From: Minwuia thermotolerans
GTDB taxonomy: Bacteria; Pseudomonadota; Alphaproteobacteria; Minwuiales; Minwuiaceae
DNA length: 64,000 nucleotides
Reading direction: 5' to 3'
NCBI RefSeq assembly: GCF_002924445.1
Contig: NZ_PIGG01000031.1
Span: 310,001 to 374,000 of the forward strand
This document shows, piece by piece, positions 1 to 9,566 of this stretch (positions are counted from its first letter, which is position 1; each line of letters begins with the position of its first letter). The notes below the pieces were generated by a model, which had not been told where the DNA came from, searched no databases, and saw nothing but the letters and a program-made list of their open reading frames with translations. The position numbers were made by a program, and so were the translations under genes.

Positions 1-602
<602 letters not shown>

Positions 603-626
603 TCACTCCCGGATACGCTGGCCGGC

Positions 627-640
627 CCCATAGCTATGGG
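627..640. promoter_or_regulatory. perfect 14-bp palindrome upstream of the kinase gene
   Basis: CCCATAGCTATGGG is fully self-complementary and lies 28-41 bases upstream of the GTG start of the kinase at 599. The position would suit an operator or promoter-proximal site. No protein can be assigned to it from the sequence. Confidence 0.35.
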
Positions 641-717
641 ATCAAGCTTAACAGTTGCTTTATCCGCCCGGTCAAGCCACTCCCCCGCGCGTCGTCCGAC
701 CGGAATCACGGTGATGG

Positions 718-729
718 TTCGAATTCGAA
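718..729. promoter_or_regulatory. palindrome TTCGAATTCGAA upstream of the tadG block
   Basis: A perfect 12-bp palindrome 121 bases before the tadG ATG. The identical 12-mer occurs at 13421-13432, 123 bases before the flp pilin start. Sharing the same site at almost the same distance suggests a common operator for the two pilus transcription units. The rest of 600-849 shows no gene, only an AT-rich patch around 724-760. Confidence 0.5.
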
Positions 730-849
730 TCAAATAGAAAAAATTGAGTTTTCCGGGGTCTGGGCGAAAAAGAACGCTGTCGGGCGCCGGGCCGTATCAG
801 TGGCTCCGGCGGATCAGAGTGGGCTTCCGAAGGACAGGCAATCCGGAGC

Positions 850-2319
850 ATGACGGGACTGGGGACATGGCGGGAGAATCGGCGAAGCGCTGGCGGCGGT
901 GCACGCCGCGCGCTGTCGGGCGTCACCCGGCGCCTGCTCCGGGCCCGCGACGGCGGCATGGCCGCTCTGGTGGCGGTCGCGCTGCTGCCCATGACCGCCG
1001 CCGTCGGGGTTGCCGTCGATTCCAGTCTGGCCATGATCACCCAGTCCCGCCTTGCGCGCGCCCTCGACGCGGCCGCGCTGGCGGCAGGGCGTCTGCCGCG
1101 GGGGACCGCCGTCGAGTCCGAGGCACGGCGCTGGTTCGACGCCAATTTTCCGCCCGGTTTCATGGGCGCGACGCTCACCGGGTTCGGCGTGACGACCGAT
1201 GCCCGCGGTGACTTCGTCACGGCACAGGCCAGCCTGGCACTGCCGACTGTCTTCCTTGGCGTAATCGACATCGACAGCATCGACCTGAACCGGCGCACGG
1301 TCGTGGAGCGGATCAACGGCGGCGCAGAGGTCGCGCTGATCATGGACAACACCGGCTCCATGCGCTCGGGCGGCAAGATCGACGCCATGAAGGCGGCGGC
1401 CCGGGGGCTGGTGCAGGATCTCTACGGGGAGAACGAGAGCCTGGACGACCTGTGGGTGTCCGTCGTCCCCTATACGGCGACCGTCAATGTGGGCGCCCAC
1501 CGGCAGGATTGGTTGCGGCTCAACGACCCGGCTCTGTCGGGAGAAAGTCCTTTCCATCCGGGTGCCTGGAAGGGATGCGTCATGGCGCGCGGCGCCGGCG
1601 ACGATCAGACCGACACGCCGCCGTCTGCCGCGCCGTTCGAGAGCTTCCTCTACCCCAGGGCCGACGACAACGACTGGCCGGAGATCGACGAGCGCAACGA
1701 TGCGCAGAACAACGGCCGCGGTCCCAACCTGGGCTGCGGGCCGGCGATCACTTCCCTGACCAACCACCGCGACACGGTTCTGGCCGCCATCGACGAGATG
1801 CTGCCCTGGCACCGCGGCGGCACCACCGGCAATCTGGGCCTCGCATGGGGCTGGCGCACGATCTCGCCCCGCTGGCGCGGCCTGTGGGGTGGCCCGACGC
1901 CGGAGACCATGCCCCTGGCCCGGGGCACGCCGCTCATGGAGAAGGTGGCGATCCTGCTCACCGACGGCCAGAATCAGTTCTATGACTGGCGCGACCACGA
2001 TGAGAATGACGGCCGCGGGCCGGGCGGCTCCGACTTCACCGCCTATGGCCGGCTGCACGCCTTCGGCTATGGCTCCCTGAACGACGCCCGCCGGGAGGTG
2101 GACCGTCGGCTGGCACGCATATGCGACGAGATGAAGGCCGAGGACATCCGCATCTTCACCATCACCTTCGGCACTACACCCGACAGCGGCACTCAAGCGC
2201 TCTACCGCGCCTGCGCCAGCCGGCCGGAGAACTATTTCCATTCGCCCGACAACGAGACCCTGGCCAGCGCCTTCGGGGCGATCGGGCGCGAACTGACACG
2301 GCCGAGGATCGTCGAATGA
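850..2319 (+). CDS. tadG: TadG-like pilus assembly protein with von Willebrand A domain
   Basis: 489 residues. The N-terminus has a basic stretch and the TadE/TadG-type segment RDGGMAALVAVALLPMTAAV, a single membrane anchor. A VWA domain follows from about residue 155, starting at VALIMDNTGSMRSGG. There the DxTxS-like sequence DNTGS fits the metal-ion adhesion site. A second strand-like motif VAILLTDGQNQF is also typical of VWA folds. The protein is expected to sit in the inner membrane with its bulk in the periplasm and to act in Flp pilus biogenesis or adhesion. Its stop overlaps the next start (ATGA), so the three genes 850-3399 form one operon. Confidence 0.88.
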   Translation: MTGLGTWRENRRSAGGGARRALSGVTRRLLRARDGGMAALVAVALLPMTAAVGVAVDSSLAMITQSRLARALDAAALAAGRLPRGTAVESEARRWFDANFPPGFMGATLTGFGVTTDARGDFVTAQASLALPTVFLGVIDIDSIDLNRRTVVERINGGAEVALIMDNTGSMRSGGKIDAMKAAARGLVQDLYGENESLDDLWVSVVPYTATVNVGAHRQDWLRLNDPALSGESPFHPGAWKGCVMARGAGDDQTDTPPSAAPFESFLYPRADDNDWPEIDERNDAQNNGRGPNLGCGPAITSLTNHRDTVLAAIDEMLPWHRGGTTGNLGLAWGWRTISPRWRGLWGGPTPETMPLARGTPLMEKVAILLTDGQNQFYDWRDHDENDGRGPGGSDFTAYGRLHAFGYGSLNDARREVDRRLARICDEMKAEDIRIFTITFGTTPDSGTQALYRACASRPENYFHSPDNETLASAFGAIGRELTRPRIVE

Positions 2320-2858
2320 ACACGCTGGCCCGACTTCTGCGGGACCGCGGCGGGGCCAGTACGGTCGAGTTCGCCCTGATCGCGGGGGTCGCGCTGAGCC
2401 TGATGACGACGGTCTTCGAGATTTCGATGATCGGCTTCGCACGGCAGGCGATGGATACAGCGGCGCACCGCGCGGTGCGGCTTGGCGTGACGGGACGCGC
2501 GCCCGACGACGGCGCGTGGATCGCGGCGGCCGTCGAGCGGGCCACTGTGGGCATCGTGCCGGCGGACGAGATCCGGGTGACCGCTGCGGCTCACGCCGGC
2601 TTCGGCGCGGCCAGGCCGGCCGAGCCGTTCACCGACAGCGACGGTGACGGCGTCCACGATCCTTCGGAGCCGTTCACGGACAACAACGGCAACGGAATCC
2701 GCGACGACGGTGCAGGCGTCCCCGGCGCCGGCGGCGCGTCCGAAGTCGTTGTCTACCGTCTGGAACATGTCTGGCGGGCCCTCACGCCGGGGATCGGACG
2801 GCTGTTCGAAGGGCGCGTGCTCACCACCACGCTGACGGTGCAGAATGAACCCTTCTGA
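2316..2858 (+). CDS. TadE/TadF-like minor pilin with calcium-loop-like insert
   Basis: 180 residues starting at the ATG that overlaps the tadG stop. Residues 10-40 carry the TadE signature RGGASTVEFALIAGVALSL with one membrane helix and the conserved Glu, as in pseudopilins processed by a prepilin peptidase. An unusual feature is a repeated Asp/Asn/Gly-rich pair, EPFTDSDGDGVHD (103-115) and EPFTDNNGNGIRDD (118-131), which resembles EF-hand, dockerin or thrombospondin type 3 calcium loops. The gene overlaps the next by 14 bases. The role as a minor pilin is inferred from family and context. Confidence 0.85.
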   Translation: MNTLARLLRDRGGASTVEFALIAGVALSLMTTVFEISMIGFARQAMDTAAHRAVRLGVTGRAPDDGAWIAAAVERATVGIVPADEIRVTAAAHAGFGAARPAEPFTDSDGDGVHDPSEPFTDNNGNGIRDDGAGVPGAGGASEVVVYRLEHVWRALTPGIGRLFEGRVLTTTLTVQNEPF

Positions 2859-3399
2859 GCCGATACGCCGCCTGCTGGGCCACCGCGGCGGCAGCGCCGC
2901 GCTGGAGTTCGCCCTGGCGCTACCCATCCTGATCGGATTGACGGTGACTGCTTTCGACGCGGGCCGCTATATCCTGCTCAAATCCAGGCTGCAGGACGCC
3001 ACGTGGACCATGGCGGACGCGGCGACGCGCGCGCTGACGCTCGGTTCGGGAGAGGCGTTGAACATCGTCCAGTCGGGTGAGCGGCTGATGGCGCCTTTCG
3101 GCGCCGCCGAACGCAGCCGCTTCATCGCCAGCGGCGTGACCGGCAGCGCCGACGGACCGCCCACCGTGCGCTGGCAGGTGGCCGGCGGCGGCCTGGCGGA
3201 AGGCAGCCGGGTCGGCACCTCAGGCGGAACCGCCGAACTGCCCGACGGGGTGAGCCTCGCGCCGGGGGAAAGCGTCGTGATCGTGGAGGGCATCTACAGC
3301 CCTGGCGTCACCCTGCCCCTGCAGGAGGATCTGTTCCCCGCGTTCCGTGACATCGCCCTGGCCCGCCCGCGGGTCGGCGAGCTGACGGAGCTGGACTAG
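2845..3399 (+). CDS. TadE-like minor pilin / pilus assembly protein
   Basis: 184 residues. The start overlaps the upstream TadE-like gene by 14 bases. The N-terminus HRGGSAALEFALALPILIGL is the classic TadE-like pseudopilin segment followed by one transmembrane helix; the rest is predicted periplasmic with no further motif. It is the last gene of the tadG block and ends 15 bases before the convergent MarR gene. Assignment to TadE rather than TadF is not possible from the sequence alone. Confidence 0.85.
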   Translation: MNPSEPIRRLLGHRGGSAALEFALALPILIGLTVTAFDAGRYILLKSRLQDATWTMADAATRALTLGSGEALNIVQSGERLMAPFGAAERSRFIASGVTGSADGPPTVRWQVAGGGLAEGSRVGTSGGTAELPDGVSLAPGESVVIVEGIYSPGVTLPLQEDLFPAFRDIALARPRVGELTELD

Positions 3400-3414
3400 A
3401 ACTTCGGCACGGTC

Positions 3415-3912
3415 CTACGCAGCATGAACTTCGGTGACGACATCGTCCCAGACGCGTTCCAGCCGGCGCAACGTCTCGACCGCGCCGCGCATCTGCTCGA
3501 TCGAGTGCATGTCGGCGAACGCGCCGGCATGCAGGTGCTCGCGGCGCTGCATCCTTTCCAGCAGCCGCCGGCCCTTGTCCGAAACGCTGACCATGATCAC
3601 GCGCTTGTCGAGTTCCGAGCCCCGCTGTTCCACATAGCCGAAATCCAGCAGCTTCTTGACGTTGTAGGTCACGTTCGAACCCAGATAGTAGCCGCGCTCC
3701 ACCAGCTCGCGGACCATGATCTCGTCATCGCCGATATTCGCGAGCATCAGATACTGCACGCCATTGATGTCGCGGACGCCTTCGGCGATCAGCTCCTTGC
3801 GCAGCACGTCGAGAAAGCGGCGGTGCATGCGCTCTATCAGCCGCGTGAGGGACATGTAGTTCTGGACTGGCATCGATCCGCGCTCCATCCGTCCTGCTCT
3901 TGATGTATCCAT
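3415..3912 (-). CDS. MarR-family winged-helix regulator (LdtR-like)
   Basis: 165 residues. Residues 15-140 form a MarR-type winged helix: recognition region around VERGYYLGSNVTYNVKKLLDFGYVEQ, then the wing with the DKR motif in SELDKRVIMVSVSDKGRRLLE. The arrangement resembles the alphaproteobacterial LdtR group. The ATG at 3912 is preceded by GGATAGGG. It is transcribed away from the tadD-like gene, and the 89-bp spacer holds the inverted repeat CCTTGGC...GCCAAGG and an AT-rich core, a likely operator. It may autoregulate and also control tadD; this is inference. Confidence 0.85.
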   Translation of the reverse strand: MDTSRAGRMERGSMPVQNYMSLTRLIERMHRRFLDVLRKELIAEGVRDINGVQYLMLANIGDDEIMVRELVERGYYLGSNVTYNVKKLLDFGYVEQRGSELDKRVIMVSVSDKGRRLLERMQRREHLHAGAFADMHSIEQMRGAVETLRRLERVWDDVVTEVHAA

Positions 3913-3920
3913 CGCCCTAT

Positions 3921-3960
3921 CCTTGGCGGCTAACGTAAAATTAATGTAAATATGCCAAGG
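3921..3960. promoter_or_regulatory. inverted repeat CCTTGGC-N26-GCCAAGG between marR-like and tadD-like genes
   Basis: CCTTGGC at 3921-3927 and GCCAAGG at 3954-3960 flank an AT-rich core that also contains GTAAA twice, 11 bases apart. It lies in the shared promoter region of two divergent genes, 9 to 48 bases before the MarR start, and is a plausible binding site for the MarR protein. Confidence 0.4.
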
Positions 3961-4001
3961 TACTTACGTACTTCGAGACACCGAGGCCCCGAATACCAAA
4001 G

Positions 4002-4844
4002 ATGTGGCGAAAATTTGACGCGAATATTTTGTGTAGTGCGCTCGTTGGCGGCTTCCTGCTGACGGGCTGCAGCACGTTCGACGAAACGCCGCCGGCCACG
4101 AACGCAGTGGCCGCCTCGCCATCGGGCGAGGTGATCGCCATCGCGGACGAGCTGCGCGCCGGTGGCGACAACCAGGCGGCCGCGGCGCTCTATCTCGGCG
4201 AAGTGCGGCGGAATCCGGATGACCTGACTGCGCTGGTCGGACTGGCGGAAAGCCTGCGCCTCGCCGGCGACTGCACCGGCGCCAGCGGCTACTACGACAG
4301 GGCTCTGGCGCTATCGCCGGCCGATCCGCAGGCCCTGGCCGGCTATGGCCGCTGCGCCATCGCCCTCGACCGCCCCGAACTCGCCGCCCGCCTGCTCGCG
4401 CAGGCCGTCGAAGCTTCGCCGGAGCCCTCGCCCGGTCTGTTCTCGGCGACCGGCGTCGCACACGATCTGATCGGTGACCACGATGCGGCCCAACTATACT
4501 ATCGCCGCGGCCTGACCGAAACGCCGCAGCCCCGCAGCCTGCTCGCGAACCTGGCGCTGTCACTGGCTCTGCAGGGCCATTTCAGGGAGGCCGGGACGCT
4601 GCTCCGCTCCAGGGCGGATGCGCCGGGCGCGACCGCCGGTGAGCGTCAGAACCTGGCGCTTGTGCTGGCGCTTTCGGGCGCGCGCGCAGAGGCGCTGCGC
4701 TATGGCCGGATGGACCTCTCGCCCGATGACGCCGCCCGCAATCTGACCGTCATCTCCGAACTGGCGCTCGATCTCTACGGCGCCGACCCCGCTCGGAAGG
4801 CGGCGGCGCGGCGGGCCTTGCTGGCGCCGCAGAGCGGCGCCTGA
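4002..4844 (+). CDS. tadD: TadD-like TPR lipoprotein
   Basis: 280 residues with a lipoprotein signal: hydrophobic stretch ALVGGFLLTGCSTF with lipobox LTGC and the acylated Cys near residue 23. The rest is helical tetratricopeptide-like repeats, for example GLAESLRLAGDCTGASGYYDRALALSPADPQALAGYGRCAIALDRPE split over several 34-residue units. TadD homologues are TPR lipoproteins that help assemble the Tad secretin. It converges on tadC with only 7 bases between stops, which supports membership of the same locus. Confidence 0.85.
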   Translation: MWRKFDANILCSALVGGFLLTGCSTFDETPPATNAVAASPSGEVIAIADELRAGGDNQAAAALYLGEVRRNPDDLTALVGLAESLRLAGDCTGASGYYDRALALSPADPQALAGYGRCAIALDRPELAARLLAQAVEASPEPSPGLFSATGVAHDLIGDHDAAQLYYRRGLTETPQPRSLLANLALSLALQGHFREAGTLLRSRADAPGATAGERQNLALVLALSGARAEALRYGRMDLSPDDAARNLTVISELALDLYGADPARKAAARRALLAPQSGA

Positions 4845-4851
4845 GCCCGGT

Positions 4852-5850
4852 TCAGAGGTTGTCCATCAGGCGGAAGATCGCCGGCGTCAGGATGACGATG
4901 AACAGGGCCGGCAGGATAAAGCAGATCATCGGCACGGTCAGGATTGCCGGCAGGCGCGCCGCCTTCTCCTCGGCGCGCAGCATCCGCTCGTTCCTGAGAT
5001 CGGCGGCCAGTTCCCGAAGAGCCCTGGCGAACGGCGTGCCGAAGCGAGCGGCCTGACGCAGGGTCTGCACCACGCTCTGCATCGCAGGGAAATCCGCCCG
5101 CCGGGCAAGGTTGTCCAGTGCCTGATCGCGCTCCGGCAGCAGCCGGATTTCGGCCGCGGTCATGGCCAGTTCCTCCGCCATGGCGGGCGAGGACGCGATC
5201 ATCTCCCGGGCAACGCGGTCGATCGCGGCGTTGAGACCCAGCCCGGCCTCGCAGCAGATCACCATGAGATCGAGCGCGTCGGGCAACGCCTCGCCGAGAT
5301 TCCGCTGCCGGCGGTCGACCAGCCGGTCCAGCACCAGCGAGGGCAGAGCCACGGCAGAGCCGGTGGCGAAGAGCGCCAGCAGGAGGCGCCAGGGATCCGG
5401 CACCCGCGGCGTCTCCAGCAGGTACAGGAACAGGATCAGCACCGCGGCGCTGGCCAGCGGAAGCACCAGCTTGGCGACATAGTACACCGCCATCGCCTCG
5501 CGTCCGTGCCAGCCGGCGCGCAGCAGGCGAAGCCGCACCGCCTCGGCGTCCCTGGACGTCAGCAGCCGCAAGCGATCGGCCAGCCGTTGCGCGATCCCCA
5601 GCAAGCCGCGGCGCAACTGCCCGCGCATCATCGCACGCACACCGGACGGCCGCCCCGCCGCATCCCGGCTGCGTTCGCGCAACCGCGCTTCGAAGTTGCC
5701 GACGCGGCGCACGCGGTGAGCGAGTGCGCGGCGCGCCGCCACCTCCCAGGACAGCACACCGGCGACCACGGCGGCCGCCAGCGCGGCCAGCAGCACCGCC
5801 AGCAGGCGCAGGTCGAGGCCTGGCGCCAGATTGGCCAGATAGTCGCTCAT
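4852..5850 (-). CDS. tadC: Tad pilus inner-membrane platform protein TadC
   Basis: 332 residues with a type II secretion system F (GspF-like) domain. There are membrane segments near the N-terminus (LLAVLLAALAAAVVAGVLS), around residues 125-175 (two helices) and at the C-terminus (ILTVPMICFILPALFIVIL). The conserved core DALDLMVICCEAGLGLNAAIDRVA is typical of TadC. It is the last gene of the minus-strand operon; its ATG overlaps the tadB stop. With TadB it forms the inner-membrane platform on which the CpaF ATPase acts. Confidence 0.93.
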   Translation of the reverse strand: MSDYLANLAPGLDLRLLAVLLAALAAAVVAGVLSWEVAARRALAHRVRRVGNFEARLRERSRDAAGRPSGVRAMMRGQLRRGLLGIAQRLADRLRLLTSRDAEAVRLRLLRAGWHGREAMAVYYVAKLVLPLASAAVLILFLYLLETPRVPDPWRLLLALFATGSAVALPSLVLDRLVDRRQRNLGEALPDALDLMVICCEAGLGLNAAIDRVAREMIASSPAMAEELAMTAAEIRLLPERDQALDNLARRADFPAMQSVVQTLRQAARFGTPFARALRELAADLRNERMLRAEEKAARLPAILTVPMICFILPALFIVILTPAIFRLMDNL

Positions 5851-6794
5851 GTCCGGAACCGGATCATGCGGGCCATGACGATGAAGCCGAACAACATGGA
5901 TACCAGCGCGAGCGTGACCAGTTTCTGGCCGCGCGGATCGCCGAAGAGCGCATCGACGTATCCCGGACTGACCAGCATCAGCATGCCGCCGACCACGAAA
6001 GGCAACCCCCCGATGATCAGGGCCGAGGCCCGCGCCTCGCCCGAAAGCGCCTTGATCTTAAGTTTGAGCTGGCGGCGCTTGCGCAACGTCTCGGCCAGAT
6101 TCTCCAGGGTATCGGCCAGATTGCCGCCGGTGCGGGCCTGAATGGTCAGACTCATGGCAAAGAAGCTGAATTCCTGGATTCCGATCCGGGCGTCGGCACG
6201 CGCCAGCGCCGTCTCCAGCGCCCGGCCGAGCAGCATCTGGTCGACGATGGCGCCGAAGGCCTCGCCGAGAACGCCCCGGTTCTCGGCTGCGGCCGATTTC
6301 AGGCACTGACCGAGCGGCAGGCCGGCGCGCAGCCCCCGGACCATCAGGCCGATGGCGTCGGGAAACTTGTCGAGGAACGCGGTCCGCCGCCGCGCCGCCA
6401 GGACCTTGAGCGCCGCAAAGGCGAGCAGGACGCCACCTGACGCGGCGAATGCGCCTGCCAGCAAAGGCGGCATGGGAGTCGCGAGCATGAGCAGCGCCGC
6501 GGCGACAAGGACCGAGCCACCGAGTTGCAGCGCCAGCCTGAGCGGCGGCTGCCGCAGGCCGGCGCGCACCAGCATCAGGTCGATGGCGCCGTGCCTGGGA
6601 CCGCGCCTTGCCAGATGGATCGCCCGGACCGCCGCCACGGCCTTCTCCCCGCCCCCGTCACGGGCCATGAGCTTGCGCGCCCGCGCACGGATCGGTCGCC
6701 GCGGATCGGCGGCGATGATCGCCGCCAGTGCCAGCAGGGCCGCGAGCCCCAGCGCGGCCGCGCCGAGCAACAGCGGCGCCTGCTCCGCGGTCAT
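5847..6794 (-). CDS. tadB: Tad pilus inner-membrane platform protein TadB
   Basis: 315 residues, GspF-like. An N-terminal helix (LLLGAAALGLAALLALAAIIA) is followed by two central helices and a C-terminal pair (IIGGLPFVVGGMLMLVSPGYV; LVTLALVSMLFGFIVMARMI). The motif FPDAIGLMVRGLRAGLPLGQCLKSAAAE and the later QARTGGNLADTLENLAETLR are conserved TadB features. It overlaps cpaF by 4 bases upstream and tadC by 4 bases downstream, so translation is probably coupled. Confidence 0.93.
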   Translation of the reverse strand: MTAEQAPLLLGAAALGLAALLALAAIIAADPRRPIRARARKLMARDGGGEKAVAAVRAIHLARRGPRHGAIDLMLVRAGLRQPPLRLALQLGGSVLVAAALLMLATPMPPLLAGAFAASGGVLLAFAALKVLAARRRTAFLDKFPDAIGLMVRGLRAGLPLGQCLKSAAAENRGVLGEAFGAIVDQMLLGRALETALARADARIGIQEFSFFAMSLTIQARTGGNLADTLENLAETLRKRRQLKLKIKALSGEARASALIIGGLPFVVGGMLMLVSPGYVDALFGDPRGQKLVTLALVSMLFGFIVMARMIRFRT

Positions 6795-8368
6795 GGCGTC
6801 ATCGCCTCGAGCAACGTCCCGTCGAGGCCGAAATAGGCGGCACGCGGAAGGAAGGCCGGGCGCAGTCCGGTGCTTTCGAAACGGCCCACCAGATTGCCCC
6901 CCTCGTCCTCGGCGTCCACCGTGAAGGCGAACAGATCCTGCGTGGTGATGATCTCGCCTTCCATGCCGACCACCTCGCTGAGCTTGGTCACCCGGCGGCG
7001 GCCGTCGCGCATGCGGCTGACATGGACGATCAGGTCGACCGCGGCCACGATCTGGCGCCGCACCGCCTCGGTCGGCAGCTTGACGCCGGCCATGGCGACC
7101 ATGTTCTCCAGCCGGGTCAGCGCCTCGCGCGGGTTGTTGGCGTGGATGGTGGACATGGACCCGTCATGGCCGGTGTTCATGGCCTGCAGCACGTCCAGCG
7201 CTTCCTCGCCCCGGATCTCGCCCAGGATTATGCGGTCGGGACGCATGCGCAGCGCATTCTTCACCAGATGCCGCTGCGTGATCTCGCCATTGCCTTCGAT
7301 ATTGGCCGGCCGTGTTTCCAGGCGGACCACGTGCGGCTGCTGAAGCTGCAGTTCGGCGGCGTCCTCGATGGTGACGATACGCTCGCCGCCGTCGATGAGC
7401 TGCGAGAGCGCGTTGAGCAGGGTCGTCTTGCCGGAGCCCGTGCCGCCGGCGACGAGGATGTTGAGCCGCGCCCGCGCCGCGATCTTCAGCACCATGGCGA
7501 GGTTCCGGGAGACGCTGCCGCTCTCGGCCATGGTGTCGAGGGTGATGCGCTTGGCGGAGAACTTGCGGATGGAGATGGAAGGCCCGTCCAGCGCCAGGGG
7601 CGGCGCGATGATGTTGACCCGGCTGCCGTCGGGCAGGCGCGCGTCGACCAGCGGCTGCGCTTCGTCGATGCGGCGTCCGACCCCGCTGGCGATGCGGACG
7701 GCGATCTGCATGACATGATCGTTGTCGCGGAAGCGGACGTCGGTCCGCTCCAGCTTGCCGCGCCGCTCGACATAGACCTGGTCGGCACCGTTCACCAGGA
7801 TATCGGCGATGTCGTCGTCGGCCAGCAGCGGCTCCAGCGGGCCGAGACCCAACATCTCGTCGAGTACCCGGGTCACGAGATCACGCTGTTCGCCGGAGTT
7901 CAGCTGGATCTGCTGCTCGACCAGCAGCTCCCCGATCGCGGGGTCGATTTCCCGCGCCAGATCGCCCCGTTCCATGGTCGCGATCCGTGCCGCGTCGATC
8001 CGGTCCAGCAGCGCGCCATAGACCGCCGAGAAAGCGGCGCCGACCGGCCCGCTTTCGTCACGGTCGGCCTTGCGCGCCGCGGGGTCGCTTGCGACGGTGT
8101 TGACGATGCGGGTCACCAGATCGCGCAGCGCCAGCGCATCGGGCATCCCTGCCCCGCTCCCCAGGCCGTCGATCAGGGCGGCCTCAGCCCGGGCGGCGAC
8201 CTCCCGGCGCGGCGTGCCCGCCGGCAGTTCCAGTTGCAGCCGGGCCGACACCCGGTCGGCGACCGCCTCAGGGGCATCTCCAGCACCCGTATCCACCAAG
8301 GATAGCGCCGGGCCGGCCAACGTAGCGGCCCCGGCCTGCGCCGGCGATATCCTGCGTTTACCGAGCAT
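6791..8368 (-). CDS. cpaF: Tad/Cpa pilus assembly ATPase (CpaF/TadA)
   Basis: 525 residues of the type II/IV secretion ATPase family. The catalytic core has Walker [15 protein letters not shown] near residue 310, the Asp box [21 protein letters not shown], Walker [22 protein letters not shown] and the His box [18 protein letters not shown]. The N-terminal 100 residues are Ala-rich and variable, as in other CpaF proteins. It powers pilin polymerisation at the TadB/TadC platform. It is separated from cpaE by 4 bases and overlaps tadB. Confidence 0.96.
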   Translation of the reverse strand: MLGKRRISPAQAGAATLAGPALSLVDTGAGDAPEAVADRVSARLQLELPAGTPRREVAARAEAALIDGLGSGAGMPDALALRDLVTRIVNTVASDPAARKADRDESGPVGAAFSAVYGALLDRIDAARIATMERGDLAREIDPAIGELLVEQQIQLNSGEQRDLVTRVLDEMLGLGPLEPLLADDDIADILVNGADQVYVERRGKLERTDVRFRDNDHVMQIAVRIASGVGRRIDEAQPLVDARLPDGSRVNIIAPPLALDGPSISIRKFSAKRITLDTMAESGSVSRNLAMVLKIAARARLNILVAGGTGSGKTTLLNALSQLIDGGERIVTIEDAAELQLQQPHVVRLETRPANIEGNGEITQRHLVKNALRMRPDRIILGEIRGEEALDVLQAMNTGHDGSMSTIHANNPREALTRLENMVAMAGVKLPTEAVRRQIVAAVDLIVHVSRMRDGRRRVTKLSEVVGMEGEIITTQDLFAFTVDAEDEGGNLVGRFESTGLRPAFLPRAAYFGLDGTLLEAMTP

Positions 8369-8372
8369 CGCT

Positions 8373-9566
8373 TCAGTCGCTCCGCCTGGCGGCCCCGGCC
8401 CCGGTCAGGGCCGCACAGAGCGCTCCGAAACCGCGTGCGTGGGGGCTCCGCCGCCCCGACAGCGCCACCATAGGCCGCGCCTTCGCCGAAGCGCGGACAG
8501 CGAGCCTGGCGTCCTCCGGAAACACCGCCAGGGGCCTGGCGCCGAAGGCCTTGGCCATCATGGCAGGCTCCAGCTCCTTTTCACCGCCGCGGCGCACCCG
8601 GTTGAGCACCAGGTCGACCGGGGCGGACGAGAGGCCGGAGATCATCTCCCTGAGACGGATGGCATCGCGCATGCACCCCAGCGTCGGCTGAGCGACCAGG
8701 AAGACCCGCACGGCATCGGCGACAACCGGCGCGAACAGGCCGGTCATCCAGCGCGGCAGGTCGATGACCGTTGTCCCGTGACCTTCGCCGATCTGCCCCA
8801 GCAGGGCGGAGAGCGCCTCCGGCGCAACCGCGGGCTGGCCCGGCGCGCCTTCGGGGCCGCCGTAGATCGTCAGGCGCTCGTCGATCTTCAGACCTGCCCG
8901 GCTGACCAGCAGCGAGTCGATCCGGTCCGGCGCAGCCAGTGCGGCGGCCAGTCCGAAGGCCGGCTCCCGGTCCAGCAGTAGGGCGGCGTCGCCATAGGAC
9001 AGGTCGAGGTCGAGCAGCGCCGACGATTCCCGGTCATTCCCCCGGGCCTGGGCCCAGGCGAGGCCGAGCGCCACGGTGGTCGCGCCGACACCGCCACGCA
9101 CGCCGATGACCACCGCCCGGCGGCCATGCGAGCCATCGCCGGCGGCCGTACCGGCCTCCTCCGTGGAAGTGGAAAGCCGGTCGAGAGCGGCGCGGAATTC
9201 CGCCGCACCGAGCGGCAGTGTCAGATAGTCATCGACACCGAGAGCGATCATCCGGCGGTAGAGGGCGATATCGTTCCAGAGGCCCAGCGCGATGACCCTC
9301 GTGCCCGGCGCACAATGCTCGGCCAGCCGCTCCAGCCGCTCGAGTGGGACCTCGCAATCGGAAAGATCAACGACCAGAAGTCCCGGGGTCGGCGTCTCCG
9401 CCAGCCAGTCGAGCGCATGCCCGCTCGCCCCGGCAACAACCTGCACATCCGCACCGTACCGGTCGGAAAGCGCCGCGCGGACGGCAGCCGCTGCTTCCGG
9501 GTCGGCGACGAAGGCGGCCGCCTCGAGCGCGGCCTCCGGACGCCGGATGGCGGTCAGCGCGTTCAA
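8373..9566 (-). CDS. cpaE: Pilus assembly/localisation protein CpaE (TadZ)
   Basis: 397 residues. The N-terminal third is receiver-like without a clear phospho-acceptor pocket. The C-terminal half is a ParA/MinD-type ATPase with the deviant Walker A GVRGGVGATTVALGLAWAQA, in which the usual signature Lys is replaced by Arg, and a Walker B-like LLDLDLSYGDAALLLD. TadZ/CpaE proteins place the pilus machine at the pole. It overlaps cpaD by 4 bases and lies 4 bases before cpaF. Confidence 0.92.
   Translation of the reverse strand: MNALTAIRRPEAALEAAAFVADPEAAAAVRAALSDRYGADVQVVAGASGHALDWLAETPTPGLLVVDLSDCEVPLERLERLAEHCAPGTRVIALGLWNDIALYRRMIALGVDDYLTLPLGAAEFRAALDRLSTSTEEAGTAAGDGSHGRRAVVIGVRGGVGATTVALGLAWAQARGNDRESSALLDLDLSYGDAALLLDREPAFGLAAALAAPDRIDSLLVSRAGLKIDERLTIYGGPEGAPGQPAVAPEALSALLGQIGEGHGTTVIDLPRWMTGLFAPVVADAVRVFLVAQPTLGCMRDAIRLREMISGLSSAPVDLVLNRVRRGGEKELEPAMMAKAFGARPLAVFPEDARLAVRASAKARPMVALSGRRSPHARGFGALCAALTGAGAARRSD

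Noticed and set aside
6728-8305. Long plus-strand frame opposite cpaF
   Set aside because: Antisense shadow; cpaF has all ATPase motifs and fits the operon.
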